Positions 15,901 to 24,246 of a stretch of DNA of 45,189 nucleotides are shown piece by piece. The stretch is from Pseudomonas inefficax (lineage in GTDB: Bacteria > Pseudomonadota > Gammaproteobacteria > Pseudomonadales > Pseudomonadaceae), in contig NZ_OPYN01000019.1 of NCBI RefSeq assembly GCF_900277125.1, positions 1-45,189 on the forward strand, in the 5' to 3' direction. Each line of letters begins with the position of its first letter. The stretch's first letter is position 1. Below the pieces are notes generated by a model that was not told the DNA's origin, ran no database searches, and saw nothing but the letters and a program-made list of their open reading frames with translations. A program made the position numbers and the translations under genes.

Positions 15901-17307
15901 ATGCGCCTTGTTGCAACCGTGGCCGGCCTCGCGCTGGCGCTCACTGGCCTGAATGTCAGTGCCGAAACCATCCGCATCGCCATCGGCACCCAGGACACCA
16001 CCATCAACTGCGCCACCGGCGGCCTGCTGATACGCGAGCTTGGCCTGTTGGACAAGTACCTGCCGCATGACGGCAAATACAAAGATGCCAAGTATCAGGT
16101 TGAGTGGAAGAACTTCACCAGCGGTGCGCCACTGACCAACGAAATGGTCGCTGGCAAGCTCGACTTCGGCGCCATGGCCGACTTCCCCGGCTCGTTCAAC
16201 GGCGTTGCTCATCTGGATGCTGGCAAGCGCAGCCTGTTCGTAAGCGTGCTGTCGGGCAGCGTGCACGGCAGCGGCAATGGCATCGTCGTACCTGCGGCGT
16301 CTAGCGTGCAATCGCTGGCTGAACTCAAGGGCAAGACCATTTCCGTGCCGTTCGCCTCCACCGCCCACGGCATGCTGCTACGTGCCGTGGCAGCGCAGGG
16401 CTGGGACCCGCAGAAGGATGTGCGAATCATCGCCCAGGCACCGGAAATCGCCGGCTCCGCCCTGCGTAGCAACCGCATCGAAGCCCATGCCGACTTTGTG
16501 CCGTTCGCCGAACTGTTCCCCAACCGCGGCTTCGCCCGCAAGATCTATGACGGCGCCCAGGCCAACGCACCGACCTTCCATGGCGCCTTGGTCGATGCCG
16601 AGTATGCAAAGAGGTACCCGGAAGTGGTCACCGCCTACCTGCGCGCCAGCCTCGAAGCCGATCGGCTGATCGCTGCGGAACCTGAGAAGTACAGCGAGTT
16701 GATCGAGAAAGTCACCGGCATCGAAGCCGAGGTCAATTACCTGTTCCACGGTCCGCTCGGCCTGCAGACCCGCGACCTGACCTGGAAGCCTGAATACCGT
16801 CAGGCAGTCGCAACCTCCATCGATACGCTCAAGCTGCTTAAAAAGACCGACCGCGGGCTCGACACCGACAAGTTCATCGACGACCAGTATATCCGTGCAG
16901 CCTTCAGGGAGGCTGGCCTGGATTACGACAAGGCGCTGAAAGACTACGACCCGCAGCCACTCAAGGCTAATGACGCGTTGACAGGCAAACCGATTACCGA
17001 CTTCAGCCGCCTGGCACAGATCTGGGTGCGCGGGGAAGGCAAGGTCCGCCACTACGCTTCGCCGGAGGCCGCGCTTGGCGCCTTGGCCCAGCTGGAGCAG
17101 GAGGGCAAGGACATCCGCGCCATCTACGCCCAGGCCGCCGACAGCGGAATCAAGTTGCTGGCGAACCAGGCCTGGTTCGTGCGCAACGCCAAGGGTGAAC
17201 TCGCGGCGTTCCTGCTCAAGGACCAGGCCGAGCAGTATGCCAAGGCCCATGGCGGTGAAGCGCTGGACTTTGTCAGCGCCAACCAGAAGCTGGTCGCCCA
17301 GCGCTGA
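15901..17307 (+). CDS. NitT/TauT-type substrate-binding protein with NosL-like C-terminal domain
   Basis: This 468-residue periplasmic protein has a signal peptide (VAGLALALTGLNVSA, cleaved near residue 21). Residues 22-340 are an ABC binding fold of the SsuA/TauA/NrtA class (IRIAIGTQDTTINCATGG, FTSGAPLTNEMVAGKLDFGA). Family members are usually about 320-340 residues; this one has about 115 more. The extra segment, about 365-460, resembles NosL: AQIWVRGEGKVRHYASPEAA, then IRAIYAQAADSGIKLL, WFVRNAKGELAAFLL and AKAHGGEALDF. NosL binds Cu(I), but the usual N-terminal NosL Cys/Met motif is not seen here. GAGGGGA precedes the start, and the permease gene follows 16 bp after the stop. Confidence 0.85.
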   Translation: MRLVATVAGLALALTGLNVSAETIRIAIGTQDTTINCATGGLLIRELGLLDKYLPHDGKYKDAKYQVEWKNFTSGAPLTNEMVAGKLDFGAMADFPGSFNGVAHLDAGKRSLFVSVLSGSVHGSGNGIVVPAASSVQSLAELKGKTISVPFASTAHGMLLRAVAAQGWDPQKDVRIIAQAPEIAGSALRSNRIEAHADFVPFAELFPNRGFARKIYDGAQANAPTFHGALVDAEYAKRYPEVVTAYLRASLEADRLIAAEPEKYSELIEKVTGIEAEVNYLFHGPLGLQTRDLTWKPEYRQAVATSIDTLKLLKKTDRGLDTDKFIDDQYIRAAFREAGLDYDKALKDYDPQPLKANDALTGKPITDFSRLAQIWVRGEGKVRHYASPEAALGALAQLEQEGKDIRAIYAQAADSGIKLLANQAWFVRNAKGELAAFLLKDQAEQYAKAHGGEALDFVSANQKLVAQR

Positions 17308-17323
17308 CCGGAGAGGAACCGAC

Positions 17324-18106
17324 ATGACCCGCAACCTCAAGCGCTGGCCGGTGCGCCTGGCTTCGCTGCTGGCCTGCCTGCTGTTCTGGCAGGTCGCGGC
17401 GAGCGTGAAGCTGGACCTCGGGCTGCTGACGTTCACCTATGTCCCCACACCGAAGGCGGTGCTGGAAGCTGCCTGGCAACTGCTGACCTCCAGCGCCCTG
17501 CTGGCGCACCTGGGCAGCAGCCTGTCGCGGGTGTTTGCCGGTTATGCCGCAGCAGCGCTGATTGGCGTGGCCCTGGGGTTGTTGATCGGCCGCTCGAAAT
17601 GGGCCGAGGACACCCTGCTGCCGCCACTGGAAGTACTGCGGCCGATTCCGGCGGTGGCGTGGATCCCGCTGGCGATCCTGATGTTCCCGTCGTCGGAGCT
17701 GTCGATGGTGTTCATAACGTTCACTGGCGCGTTGTTCCCGATCCTGCTGAACACCGTGCACGGCGTCGAGGCCGTCGACCCGCGCCTGGTTGCATCGGCG
17801 CGCAGCCTCGGGGCAGAGCGGTGGTCGATTCTGCGTGAAGTGGTGTTGCCTGGAGCGTTGCCGAGCATCGTCACGGGCCTGGCCATCGGCATGGGTACTT
17901 CATGGTTCTGCCTGGTCACCGCCGAGATGATTTCCGGGCAGTTCGGTATCGGCTACTACACCTGGGAGTCGTACACCTTGCAAAACTACCCCGACATCAT
18001 CGTCGGCATGCTGCTGATCGGCGTGCTGGGCATGGGTAGCAGCGCCCTGGTCAAGCGCCTTGGGGAGTTGGCCACGCCTTGGTACCGCACGCGGAGGGCC
18101 ACCTGA
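17324..18106 (+). CDS. NitT/TauT-type ABC permease
   Basis: This 260-residue inner-membrane permease of the SsuC/TauC class has about six hydrophobic segments. The EAA cytoplasmic loop is present as ASARSLGAERWSILREVVLP, the contact site for the ATPase. VLRPIPAVAWIPLAILMF is the conserved family motif. The ribosome site GAGAGGAA precedes ATG 17324. The stop overlaps the ATPase start as TGATG, so the two are translationally coupled. Together with the flanking binding protein and ATPase it makes one complete importer for an oxyanion or sulfonate-like solute; the substrate is not deducible. Confidence 0.9.
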   Translation: MTRNLKRWPVRLASLLACLLFWQVAASVKLDLGLLTFTYVPTPKAVLEAAWQLLTSSALLAHLGSSLSRVFAGYAAAALIGVALGLLIGRSKWAEDTLLPPLEVLRPIPAVAWIPLAILMFPSSELSMVFITFTGALFPILLNTVHGVEAVDPRLVASARSLGAERWSILREVVLPGALPSIVTGLAIGMGTSWFCLVTAEMISGQFGIGYYTWESYTLQNYPDIIVGMLLIGVLGMGSSALVKRLGELATPWYRTRRAT

Positions 18107-18957
18107 TGAACAGTTACCAACCAGCGCCAGGGCGTATCGACGGGCGTGGCCTGTCGATACGCCTGGGGCACGGCAGCGAAGCATTCGAGGCGGTGCAGCG
18201 GCTGGACTTTGCCGTAGAGCCTGGCGAGTTCGTCTGCATCCTTGGCCCTTCCGGTTGTGGCAAGTCGACGTTGCTTGGCGCCCTGGCCGGGCACCTGGTG
18301 CCCAGCAGCGGCCAGTTGAGCGTGGATGGCCAGGCCGTTGCCGGGCCGTCACCGCAGCGCGGCATGGTGTTTCAGCACCATACCTTGCTGCCCTGGCGTA
18401 GCGTGCTCGACAACGTGGCCTTCGGCCTGAAGATGCAGGGCCAGGGCCGCACCGAACGTCGCCGGCAGGCTCGCGAAATGCTGCAACTGGTGGGGCTGGA
18501 TGAATTTGCCGGGCGCTGGCCCAGCCAGCTTTCCGGCGGTATGCAGCAACGGGCCGAGATTGCCCGGGTGCTGATCAACCGCCCGCGCCTTTTGCTGATG
18601 GACGAACCTTTCGGTGCCCTGGATGCGCAAACCCGCGCACGCATGCAGGAGCTGTTGCTCGATATCTGGGCAAGCATCCGCACCACCGTGGTGTTCGTCA
18701 CCCACGATATCGACGAGGCGCTGTTCCTGGCCGACCGTATCCTGGTGATGAGCCCGCGACCTGGCCGCTTTATTGAAGACCTGCACCTGGACTTTCCGCG
18801 CCCACGCCGCGCCAGCCTGCTGACCAGCCCTGAATTCACTCACCTCAAGCGTCACTGTCTGGCCTTGCTCCGTCACGAGGAGGGCCGCGAACTTCCGCGC
18901 CTGACCCCGCTGGGCCTGCCGGACACTGAGCACCCACCGCTACGGATCGCGCTATGA
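18106..18957 (+). CDS. NitT/TauT-type ABC transporter ATPase
   Basis: This 283-residue ATPase has Walker A GPSGCGKST, Q-loop MVFQHHTLLPW, signature LSGGMQQR, Walker B LLLMDEPFGALD and an H-loop in VFVTHDIDEA. The sequence is closest in style to SsuB/TauB. The tail after about residue 225 (SPRPGRFIEDLHLDFPRPR) is typical of that subfamily. It overlaps both neighbours: TGATG with the permease and ATGA with the HEAT-repeat gene. It energises the importer of the AprAB-like operon. Confidence 0.92.
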   Translation: MNSYQPAPGRIDGRGLSIRLGHGSEAFEAVQRLDFAVEPGEFVCILGPSGCGKSTLLGALAGHLVPSSGQLSVDGQAVAGPSPQRGMVFQHHTLLPWRSVLDNVAFGLKMQGQGRTERRRQAREMLQLVGLDEFAGRWPSQLSGGMQQRAEIARVLINRPRLLLMDEPFGALDAQTRARMQELLLDIWASIRTTVVFVTHDIDEALFLADRILVMSPRPGRFIEDLHLDFPRPRRASLLTSPEFTHLKRHCLALLRHEEGRELPRLTPLGLPDTEHPPLRIAL

Positions 18958-19919
18958 CTGAACGAACGACTGACAACCCCGACATCCTTGCTCTCCTGCC
19001 TCGCCTTGGTGCCGCTGACGCGGGGGTACGCCGTATCGGCCTGATCGAACTGGCCGACCTGGAAGACCCCGATGGCTTGCCGTGGCTCACCGATGCACTG
19101 CTGGTGGATGCCGCCGACGAGGTGCGTGCCGAAGCCGCGCGCCTGCTCGAGGCCTGGGAAGAACCCGAAGTTGTGCAGGCCCTGTGCGCTGCGCTGGCCG
19201 ATACTGCCGAGCCGGTACGGCTGGCTGCTGCCCAGAGCCTCAGCGAGCTCAAGAGCCTGGAAGCCGGCCAGCTGATCCTGCCATGGGTCAAGCATGCTGA
19301 TGCCTTCGTCCGCGCCAGCGCCCTGCGTGCCCTGCGCGAGCTGCGCCTGGAAGATGCTGCGGAGCCTGCACTGCTTGCCTTGGCCGATGATGACGCCGCG
19401 GTCCGGCGTGAGGCAGTGGGTATTCTTGGCTGGCTCAAGCACCAGCCGGCGTTGCCAGCTTTGGCAAAGCTTGCCGAAGATGAGCCGGACACCGAGGTGC
19501 GCCGCGCGGCCATCGGTGCGCTGGGTCTCGCGCGCGACAGCGCGGTGGTGCCAGCATTGGTGGCTGCATTGACTGACAAGGCCTGGCAAGTGCGCGAAGA
19601 AGCCGCCACCACGCTAGGCAAGGTGGGCCTGGCCCCTGCAGGCCCGGCACTGGTAAATGCCCTTGCCGATGACTTCTGGCAAGTACGTCTGCGTGCGGCG
19701 CGGTCTCTGGGGCGGCTACGTCATGCTGCGGCACTGGACGCGCTTGGCGAGTTGCTTGGCCACAGCATTGCCAACCTGCGCAAGGAGGCCGCTCTGGCCC
19801 TGGGGGAGCTGGGCCAGGCGCGTGCCTTGCCGGTGCTGCAGGCTGCCGAGGCCGATAGCGACCCCGAGGTGCGCAAGGCTGTGCGGATTGCCATGGCACA
19901 ACTGCGCGGGGCCTCCTGA
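18954..19919 (+). CDS. HEAT-repeat protein
   Basis: This 321-residue soluble protein is built of about nine to ten 31-residue HEAT/PBS-lyase-type repeats. They carry the recurring pattern D-xx-VR-xx-A-xx-L-G (for example ADEVRAEAARLLE, TAEPVRLAAAQSL, DAAVRREAVGILG, TEVRRAAIGALG, WQVREEAATTLG, PEVRKAVRIAM). Such solenoids are protein-binding scaffolds and chaperones. Some family members act on cofactor attachment, but no lyase activity should be assumed. It overlaps both neighbours by a few bases, so stoichiometric expression with the transporter and DUF971 protein is likely. A role in assembling or docking the AprAB-like enzyme is inference. Confidence 0.9.
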   Translation: MTERTTDNPDILALLPRLGAADAGVRRIGLIELADLEDPDGLPWLTDALLVDAADEVRAEAARLLEAWEEPEVVQALCAALADTAEPVRLAAAQSLSELKSLEAGQLILPWVKHADAFVRASALRALRELRLEDAAEPALLALADDDAAVRREAVGILGWLKHQPALPALAKLAEDEPDTEVRRAAIGALGLARDSAVVPALVAALTDKAWQVREEAATTLGKVGLAPAGPALVNALADDFWQVRLRAARSLGRLRHAAALDALGELLGHSIANLRKEAALALGELGQARALPVLQAAEADSDPEVRKAVRIAMAQLRGAS

Positions 19920-20200
19920 TGAACGCCCCGCAAGCTCTTCGCAACATGCGCGGCCCTGGGCAACTGGTGCTGCAATGGCAAGACGGCGAACATAGCCTCA
20001 GCCATGCCCGCCTGCGCGGTGCTTGCCCCTGCTCGCAATGCCGAGCGGCACGGCTGCAGGGGAACATCAGCCTGGTTCGCGATGATGTGCGCGTGGTGCA
20101 CATCCAGCCGCAAGGATATGGCGTGCAACTGGTGTTCAGCGATGGGCATGAGCGGGGTATCTACCCTTGGGTTTACCTGCGTGACCTGAGTGCCCGGTGA
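19919..20200 (+). CDS. DUF971 (GBBH-like N-terminal domain) protein
   Basis: This 93-residue single-domain protein is of the DUF971 family, the fold found at the N-terminus of gamma-butyrobetaine hydroxylase. The family signature is clear: LRGACPCSQC with C36, C38 and C41, then a YGVQLVFSDGHERGIYPWVYLR ending. In eukaryotic hydroxylases this domain binds zinc through Cys/His. Stand-alone versions often neighbour Fe-S or cofactor assembly genes, but their function is unsettled. The start overlaps the HEAT gene stop as TGATG, making this the last gene of the operon. A REP cluster follows. Confidence 0.88.
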   Translation: MNAPQALRNMRGPGQLVLQWQDGEHSLSHARLRGACPCSQCRAARLQGNISLVRDDVRVVHIQPQGYGVQLVFSDGHERGIYPWVYLRDLSAR

Positions 20201-20259
20201 GTCTTCTTCGCGGGCATTCGCTGTCGCATGGAGACCTGAATTCGCAAGCGGTCCGCGTA

Positions 20260-20411
20260 CCCTGTGGGAGCGGCTTTAGCCGCGAAGAATCCAACGCGGT
20301 GCATGGCACCGGCTGCGCCGGTGTTCGCGGCTGAAGCCGCTCCCACAGGGTTCCTGTTAATTCAAAAGTTATGTGCAGTCCTATGAGAGCGGGCATGCCC
20401 GCTCCCACAGG
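20260..20411. repeat. REP cluster of three copies
   Basis: Copies lie at about 20260-20289, 20324-20351 and a diverged one at 20380-20411 (GAGAGCGGGCATGCCCGCTCCCACAGG). They fill the gap between the convergent DUF971 and atsC genes. A CACCGGC-TGC-GCCGGTG hairpin sits between the first two. Confidence 0.85.
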
Positions 20412-20412
20412 C

Positions 20413-21276
20413 TCAGAGCGCAATCAGCTCCGGCCTCAGCCCTTCGACCCGTCGCACCGGCGGTGTCAGGTAGCCGCCATCCCCAGTGATCTGGTGCAGT
20501 ACCTTCTCCCGCAGCCCGTGAAGTGCTACGCCCGTACGCAACCGTGGGTGTGGCAGGTCGATCTCCACCACCGACTTGATCCGCCCCGGGCGTGGCTCCA
20601 GAACCACCACCCGGTCGGCCAGGTAGGTGGCCTCTTCGGCGTCATGGGTGACCAGTAGTGTGGTGATGCCGGCACGTTCGCGAATGGCCAGCAGCTCGTC
20701 CTGCAGTTGCTGGCGGGTCAGCGCATCCAGCGCGCCGAACGGCTCGTCGAGCAGCAGGATACGCGGGCTGGCTACCAGGCCTCGGGCGATCGCCACGCGC
20801 TGGGCCATGCCGCCGGACAGTTGGTGTGGGTAGGCCGACTCGAAACCGACCAGCCCCACCAGTTGCACGAACTCGTGTACCCGTCGCGCGCGTTCACCCT
20901 GGGTGAGCGGTTCGTTGACCAGGCCCAAGGCGATGTTCTGCTCCACGCTCAGCCAGGGGAACAGCCGGTGCTCCTGAAACACGATGCCGCGCTCGCTACC
21001 AATACCGCTAACAGTGTGGCCGTCGACGCGGATACTGCCGCTGTAGTCGGTATCCAACCCTACCAGCAGGCGCAGCAGGGTGGATTTGCCACAGCCGGAA
21101 GCACCGACGATGGCGATGAATTCGCCTTGGTTGATCGACAGGTTGAAGTTGCGGATGGCTTCCAGCGGCTGGCCATCGACGCTGAACACTTTGCCGACCC
21201 CCTCGAAGCTGACCAGGGGCGGGGTGACATCGGGCTGGTTGGCCGCGTGCAGGTGCGAGGTGTTGAAGGCGTTCAT
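20413..21276 (-). CDS. atsC: Sulfate-ester ABC transporter ATPase AtsC
   Basis: This 287-residue ATPase has Walker A GASGCGKST, Q-loop IVFQEHRLFPW, signature LSGGMAQR, Walker B ILLLDEPFGALD and H-loop LLVTHDAEEA. It is of the SsuB/TauB class. The assignment as AtsC rests on context: the adjacent double-length permease, the divergent atsR-atsK pair and the nearby sftR, sftP and astA, the arrangement known for sulfate-ester use in P. putida S-313. The start at 21276 makes an ATGA overlap with the atsB stop. An in-frame extension upstream to 21549 would overlap atsB and is not credible. Confidence 0.85.
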   Translation of the reverse strand: MNAFNTSHLHAANQPDVTPPLVSFEGVGKVFSVDGQPLEAIRNFNLSINQGEFIAIVGASGCGKSTLLRLLVGLDTDYSGSIRVDGHTVSGIGSERGIVFQEHRLFPWLSVEQNIALGLVNEPLTQGERARRVHEFVQLVGLVGFESAYPHQLSGGMAQRVAIARGLVASPRILLLDEPFGALDALTRQQLQDELLAIRERAGITTLLVTHDAEEATYLADRVVVLEPRPGRIKSVVEIDLPHPRLRTGVALHGLREKVLHQITGDGGYLTPPVRRVEGLRPELIAL

Positions 21277-22874
21277 GCGGTTCTCCAGCGCGTGGCGCGC
21301 GATTCGAGGCGTTGTCCAAGGGTGCCGAGCAGGGCGCCGACCAGGCCGATCAACAGCATGGCGGCCATTACCTGGTCCATGCGGAACAGTTGCTGCGCGC
21401 CGATCATCAGGCTGGCGATGCCGCCGTCCGAGGGCATGAAGTACTCGGCACCAATGGTGCCCAGCCAGGCGTAGATCAGCGACAGGCGCAGGCCGGCGAA
21501 AATGGCCGGGGCTGCGCCGGGCAGCACCAGCAGGCGCAGGCGTTGCCACAGGTTCAGGCGCAGGGTGCGCGCCGCTTCGCCCAGCTGCGGCGACAGGCTG
21601 GCGATACCGCGCTGGGTGGCGATCAACAACGGGAAGAAAGCGGCCATGCCGACGAATACCTGCTTGGCCCCTTCACCAAGGCCGAACCAGGCTGTGAGCA
21701 GCGGCACCCAGGCAAACAGCGCCACCTGACGCAAGGCCGACAGGCTTGGCCCGAAGATACGTTCGGCATTGGCCGAAAGCCCCAACAGCAAACCGACCAG
21801 CAGGCCAGCGCCACCGCCCAGCAGCAAACCGGTCAGTGCGCGCTGCAGGCTCAGCAGCAAGGCCTGAGCCAACGAACCATCGGCCAGGCCGGTCAGCAGG
21901 GTGCGCAACACTTCGAGTGGCGAGGTCAGGATGTTGCTGTCGACCCAGCCAAAGCTGCTGCTGGCCTGCCACAGTGCCAACAGTGCCAGTGGTAGCAGCA
22001 GACTTTGCCAACCCCGCGGCACGGGGTCACGGTGCTGCTCCCCTGTGGCCGCTTGCGGCCAATACAGCAGGCGCTTTTCCAGGGCCGAAAAGCCGCGCTC
22101 CAGCAGTGCACCGACCAGGCCGATCACCAGAATGCACAGCAGCACCAGGTCGAGCATGAACAGTTGCCGCCCCCACACCATCAGGTAGCCAATCCCTTCG
22201 CTGGAGGCCAGCAGTTCGACCGCCAGCAGCGAGGTCCAGCCGGTGGCCAGGGCCAGGCGTACGCCAGTTAGAAAGGCGGGCAGTGCAGCCGGCAGCAGCA
22301 GGCGCAGAAAAAGCAGATGGCGAGGCAGGCGCAGCACTGCAGCGGCCTCTCGCAGCTTGGGCTGGGCATCACGTACACCGACCAGCGTGTGCAAGGTAAC
22401 GGGGACCACCACGGCTTTTACCAGCACCACCAGCTTGAGCAATTCGCCGATCCCGAAGAACAACATGAACAACGGGATCCAGGCCAGGGTAGGAATCTGT
22501 GCCAGCGCCACGAAGGTAGGCAGCACCAGCGTCTGCGCCCGCCGCGAAGCACCCAGCCAGACTCCCAGCAGCAAGCCGCTGCCGATGCCGACCGCCAACC
22601 CCCAGAACAACCGCTGCAAGCTTATCCACAGGTGCCCCCACAGCTCGCCGGAGCCAAACTCCACCGCGCTCTGCCACACCAATGCTGGCGCTGGCAGGAT
22701 CTGCTCGCTCATCCAGTGCTCCCGGCTGGCCACTACCCACAGCAGCGCAATAACCACAGGCACCAACCATGGCAGCAAGCTGGCGCGATCTTTGTGGGAG
22801 CGGCCTTGCGTCGCGAATGGGCCGCGCAGCGGCCCCCGAAACCAATCTCGACCTCTGCTCAGAATTCCATTCAT
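21273..22874 (-). CDS. atsB: Double-length ABC permease AtsB with REP-encoded N-terminal insert
   Basis: This 533-residue permease carries two complete binding-protein-dependent transport domains in one chain. Domain 1 (about 40-270) has AQIPTLAWIPLFMLFFG and the loop REAAAVLRLPRHLLFLRLLLP. Domain 2 (about 300-530) has RQVALFAWVPLLTAWFG and GEAARTLRLNLWQRLRLLVLP. Normal SsuC/TauC permeases are about 260 residues and dimerise, so this is a fused dimer, as reported for AtsB-type permeases. Residues about 13-28 (RGPLRGPFATQGRSHK) are encoded by a REP element lying in frame within the gene. ATG 22874 has a weak purine-rich site upstream. No ATG follows the REP before the first helix, so the insert is probably translated. 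Confidence 0.85.
   Translation of the reverse strand: MNGILSRGRDWFRGPLRGPFATQGRSHKDRASLLPWLVPVVIALLWVVASREHWMSEQILPAPALVWQSAVEFGSGELWGHLWISLQRLFWGLAVGIGSGLLLGVWLGASRRAQTLVLPTFVALAQIPTLAWIPLFMLFFGIGELLKLVVLVKAVVVPVTLHTLVGVRDAQPKLREAAAVLRLPRHLLFLRLLLPAALPAFLTGVRLALATGWTSLLAVELLASSEGIGYLMVWGRQLFMLDLVLLCILVIGLVGALLERGFSALEKRLLYWPQAATGEQHRDPVPRGWQSLLLPLALLALWQASSSFGWVDSNILTSPLEVLRTLLTGLADGSLAQALLLSLQRALTGLLLGGGAGLLVGLLLGLSANAERIFGPSLSALRQVALFAWVPLLTAWFGLGEGAKQVFVGMAAFFPLLIATQRGIASLSPQLGEAARTLRLNLWQRLRLLVLPGAAPAIFAGLRLSLIYAWLGTIGAEYFMPSDGGIASLMIGAQQLFRMDQVMAAMLLIGLVGALLGTLGQRLESRATRWRTA
22791..22837. repeat. REP element inside the atsB coding sequence
   Basis: TTTGTGGGAGCGGCCTTGCG, then TCGCGAATGG and GCCGCGCAGCGGCCCCC, matches the REP variant at 35070-35115. 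Both the core palindrome and the side hairpin are present. It is in frame and stop-free. Confidence 0.85.
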
Positions 22875-22900
22875 CGGCCATCTCTCGAAGCATTGTTAGA

Positions 22901-22918
22901 TTATTCATTTATGGAATT
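22901..22918. promoter_or_regulatory. TTATTC-N7-GAATT dyad upstream of atsB (candidate SftR/CysB-type site)
   Basis: In the AT-rich 297-bp gap between divergent atsB and atsR, TTATTC (22901-22906) and GAATT (22914-22918) form a dyad. It partly overlaps a second palindrome, GAATT-AAA-AATTC (22914-22926). The same half-sites occur before sftP at 26241. Function is inferred. The rest of the gap shows no gene. Confidence 0.4.
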
Positions 22919-23171
22919 AAAAATTCTCAAAAATGACTTTCAAGAGATAAGAACATGCACTTCCTGCATACGGAAGCCCCTCGCCGTTGCGTTTTCCTCA
23001 TATTTTCCATGCGTTTTCCGCAAGCCAGCCGCAGACCCGCATGCCGCCTGATTTATGCTTTCCAGTTACTGAAGAATGAAGTTTTGATCTTTGTAGGTTC
23101 TAACAAGACCTGCCTAGCTTCTGGCCAAAGCGCCGGCCATCGCCGGTGGCAGCCTGCCAAGGAGCCTTGCC

Positions 23172-24209
23172 ATGAAAACCCCGCTGCGTCACCTGATCAC
23201 CGCCCTTGGGCTGGCCTTCACCCTCAGCGCCCACGCAGCTGAACCGGCCAAGCCAGCAAGCATCCGCATCGCGGTACCCGACCTCAGCGCGGGCAGCAAG
23301 CCCAGCGCCGGTGGCGTGGTCGACGTGCTGCGTGACCAGCAACTGCTGGAAAGGGAGTTCGCCAAGGACAACATTCGCATCGACTGGCACTTCTTCAAGG
23401 GCGCCGGGCCGGTGGTGAACGAAGCGTTGGCCAACGGCCAGGCCGATTTCGCCTACCTCGGCGACCTGGCCGCCATCGTCGGCAAGGCCAATGGCCTGGA
23501 CACCCGCGTGTTGTCGGCGGGCGTACGTGGGGTGAAGAGCTACCTGGGCGTGGTGCCCGGTTCCGGCATAAAGACCCTGCACGACCTCAAGGGCAAGCGC
23601 GTGGCGGTGTTCCGTGGCACCGCCAACCAGTTGTCGTTCGCCAGCGCCCTGGCCAGCCAGGGGCTGAGCGAGCGCGATCTGAAGGTGATCAACCTGGACT
23701 TCAACGCCGCCAATGCCGCATTGGCCGCCAAGCAGATCGACGCCACCTGGGGCCTGTCCAACCTGCTGTCGCTGCGCGAGCGCGGGCTGGTCGAACTACC
23801 GGTCAACTCACGTGACCTGGAAGGCGCCGGCAGTACCCAGGCGGTGCTGCTGGGCACTGGCGATTTCATCCGCAAATACCCCGAGCTGGTGCAGCGCCTG
23901 GTCAATGCCCAGCAACAGGCCAGCGCCTGGCTGCGCGACGAACACAACCGCGAGGCCTACGTCGAGCTGGTGGCCAGCAATGCCAACTGGCCGCGCAGCA
24001 TCCTCAGCGACGACCTGGCCAAGGAAGACCTGGCTCATTACTTCGATCCACGGCTGGACGCCGAGTTTGTCGGCCAGCTGCAGCAGGGCGTGGACCTGGC
24101 TGCCAAGGAGCGCCTGATCCGCCGTGGCTTCCAGGTGGCCGACTGGATCGAACCACGCTTCCTCGAAGCGGCCCTGCAACAGAAACAGGCCGTGCAGGCC
24201 GCCCGCTGA
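23172..24209 (+). CDS. atsR: Sulfate-ester ABC substrate-binding protein AtsR
   Basis: This 345-residue periplasmic binding protein has a signal peptide ([17 protein letters not shown], cleavage about residue 23). The mature protein follows the SsuA/TauA fold: [35 protein letters not shown] and [18 protein letters not shown]. It is divergent from atsBC and directly upstream of atsK, the known order for the sulfate-ester importer. AAGGAG lies about 7 nt before ATG 23172. It delivers alkyl or aryl sulfate esters to AtsBC (from family and locus knowledge). The 37-bp gap to atsK suggests one transcript. Confidence 0.85.
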   Translation: MKTPLRHLITALGLAFTLSAHAAEPAKPASIRIAVPDLSAGSKPSAGGVVDVLRDQQLLEREFAKDNIRIDWHFFKGAGPVVNEALANGQADFAYLGDLAAIVGKANGLDTRVLSAGVRGVKSYLGVVPGSGIKTLHDLKGKRVAVFRGTANQLSFASALASQGLSERDLKVINLDFNAANAALAAKQIDATWGLSNLLSLRERGLVELPVNSRDLEGAGSTQAVLLGTGDFIRKYPELVQRLVNAQQQASAWLRDEHNREAYVELVASNANWPRSILSDDLAKEDLAHYFDPRLDAEFVGQLQQGVDLAAKERLIRRGFQVADWIEPRFLEAALQQKQAVQAAR

Positions 24210-24246
24210 ACCCCGAAAACCCGACAATGACCGCAAGGACACGACC

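Noticed and set aside
22369..22908. 179-residue frame overlapping the atsB start
   Set aside because: Its sequence is out-of-frame reading of the permease and ends within it. The in-frame permease product is complete with two transport domains.
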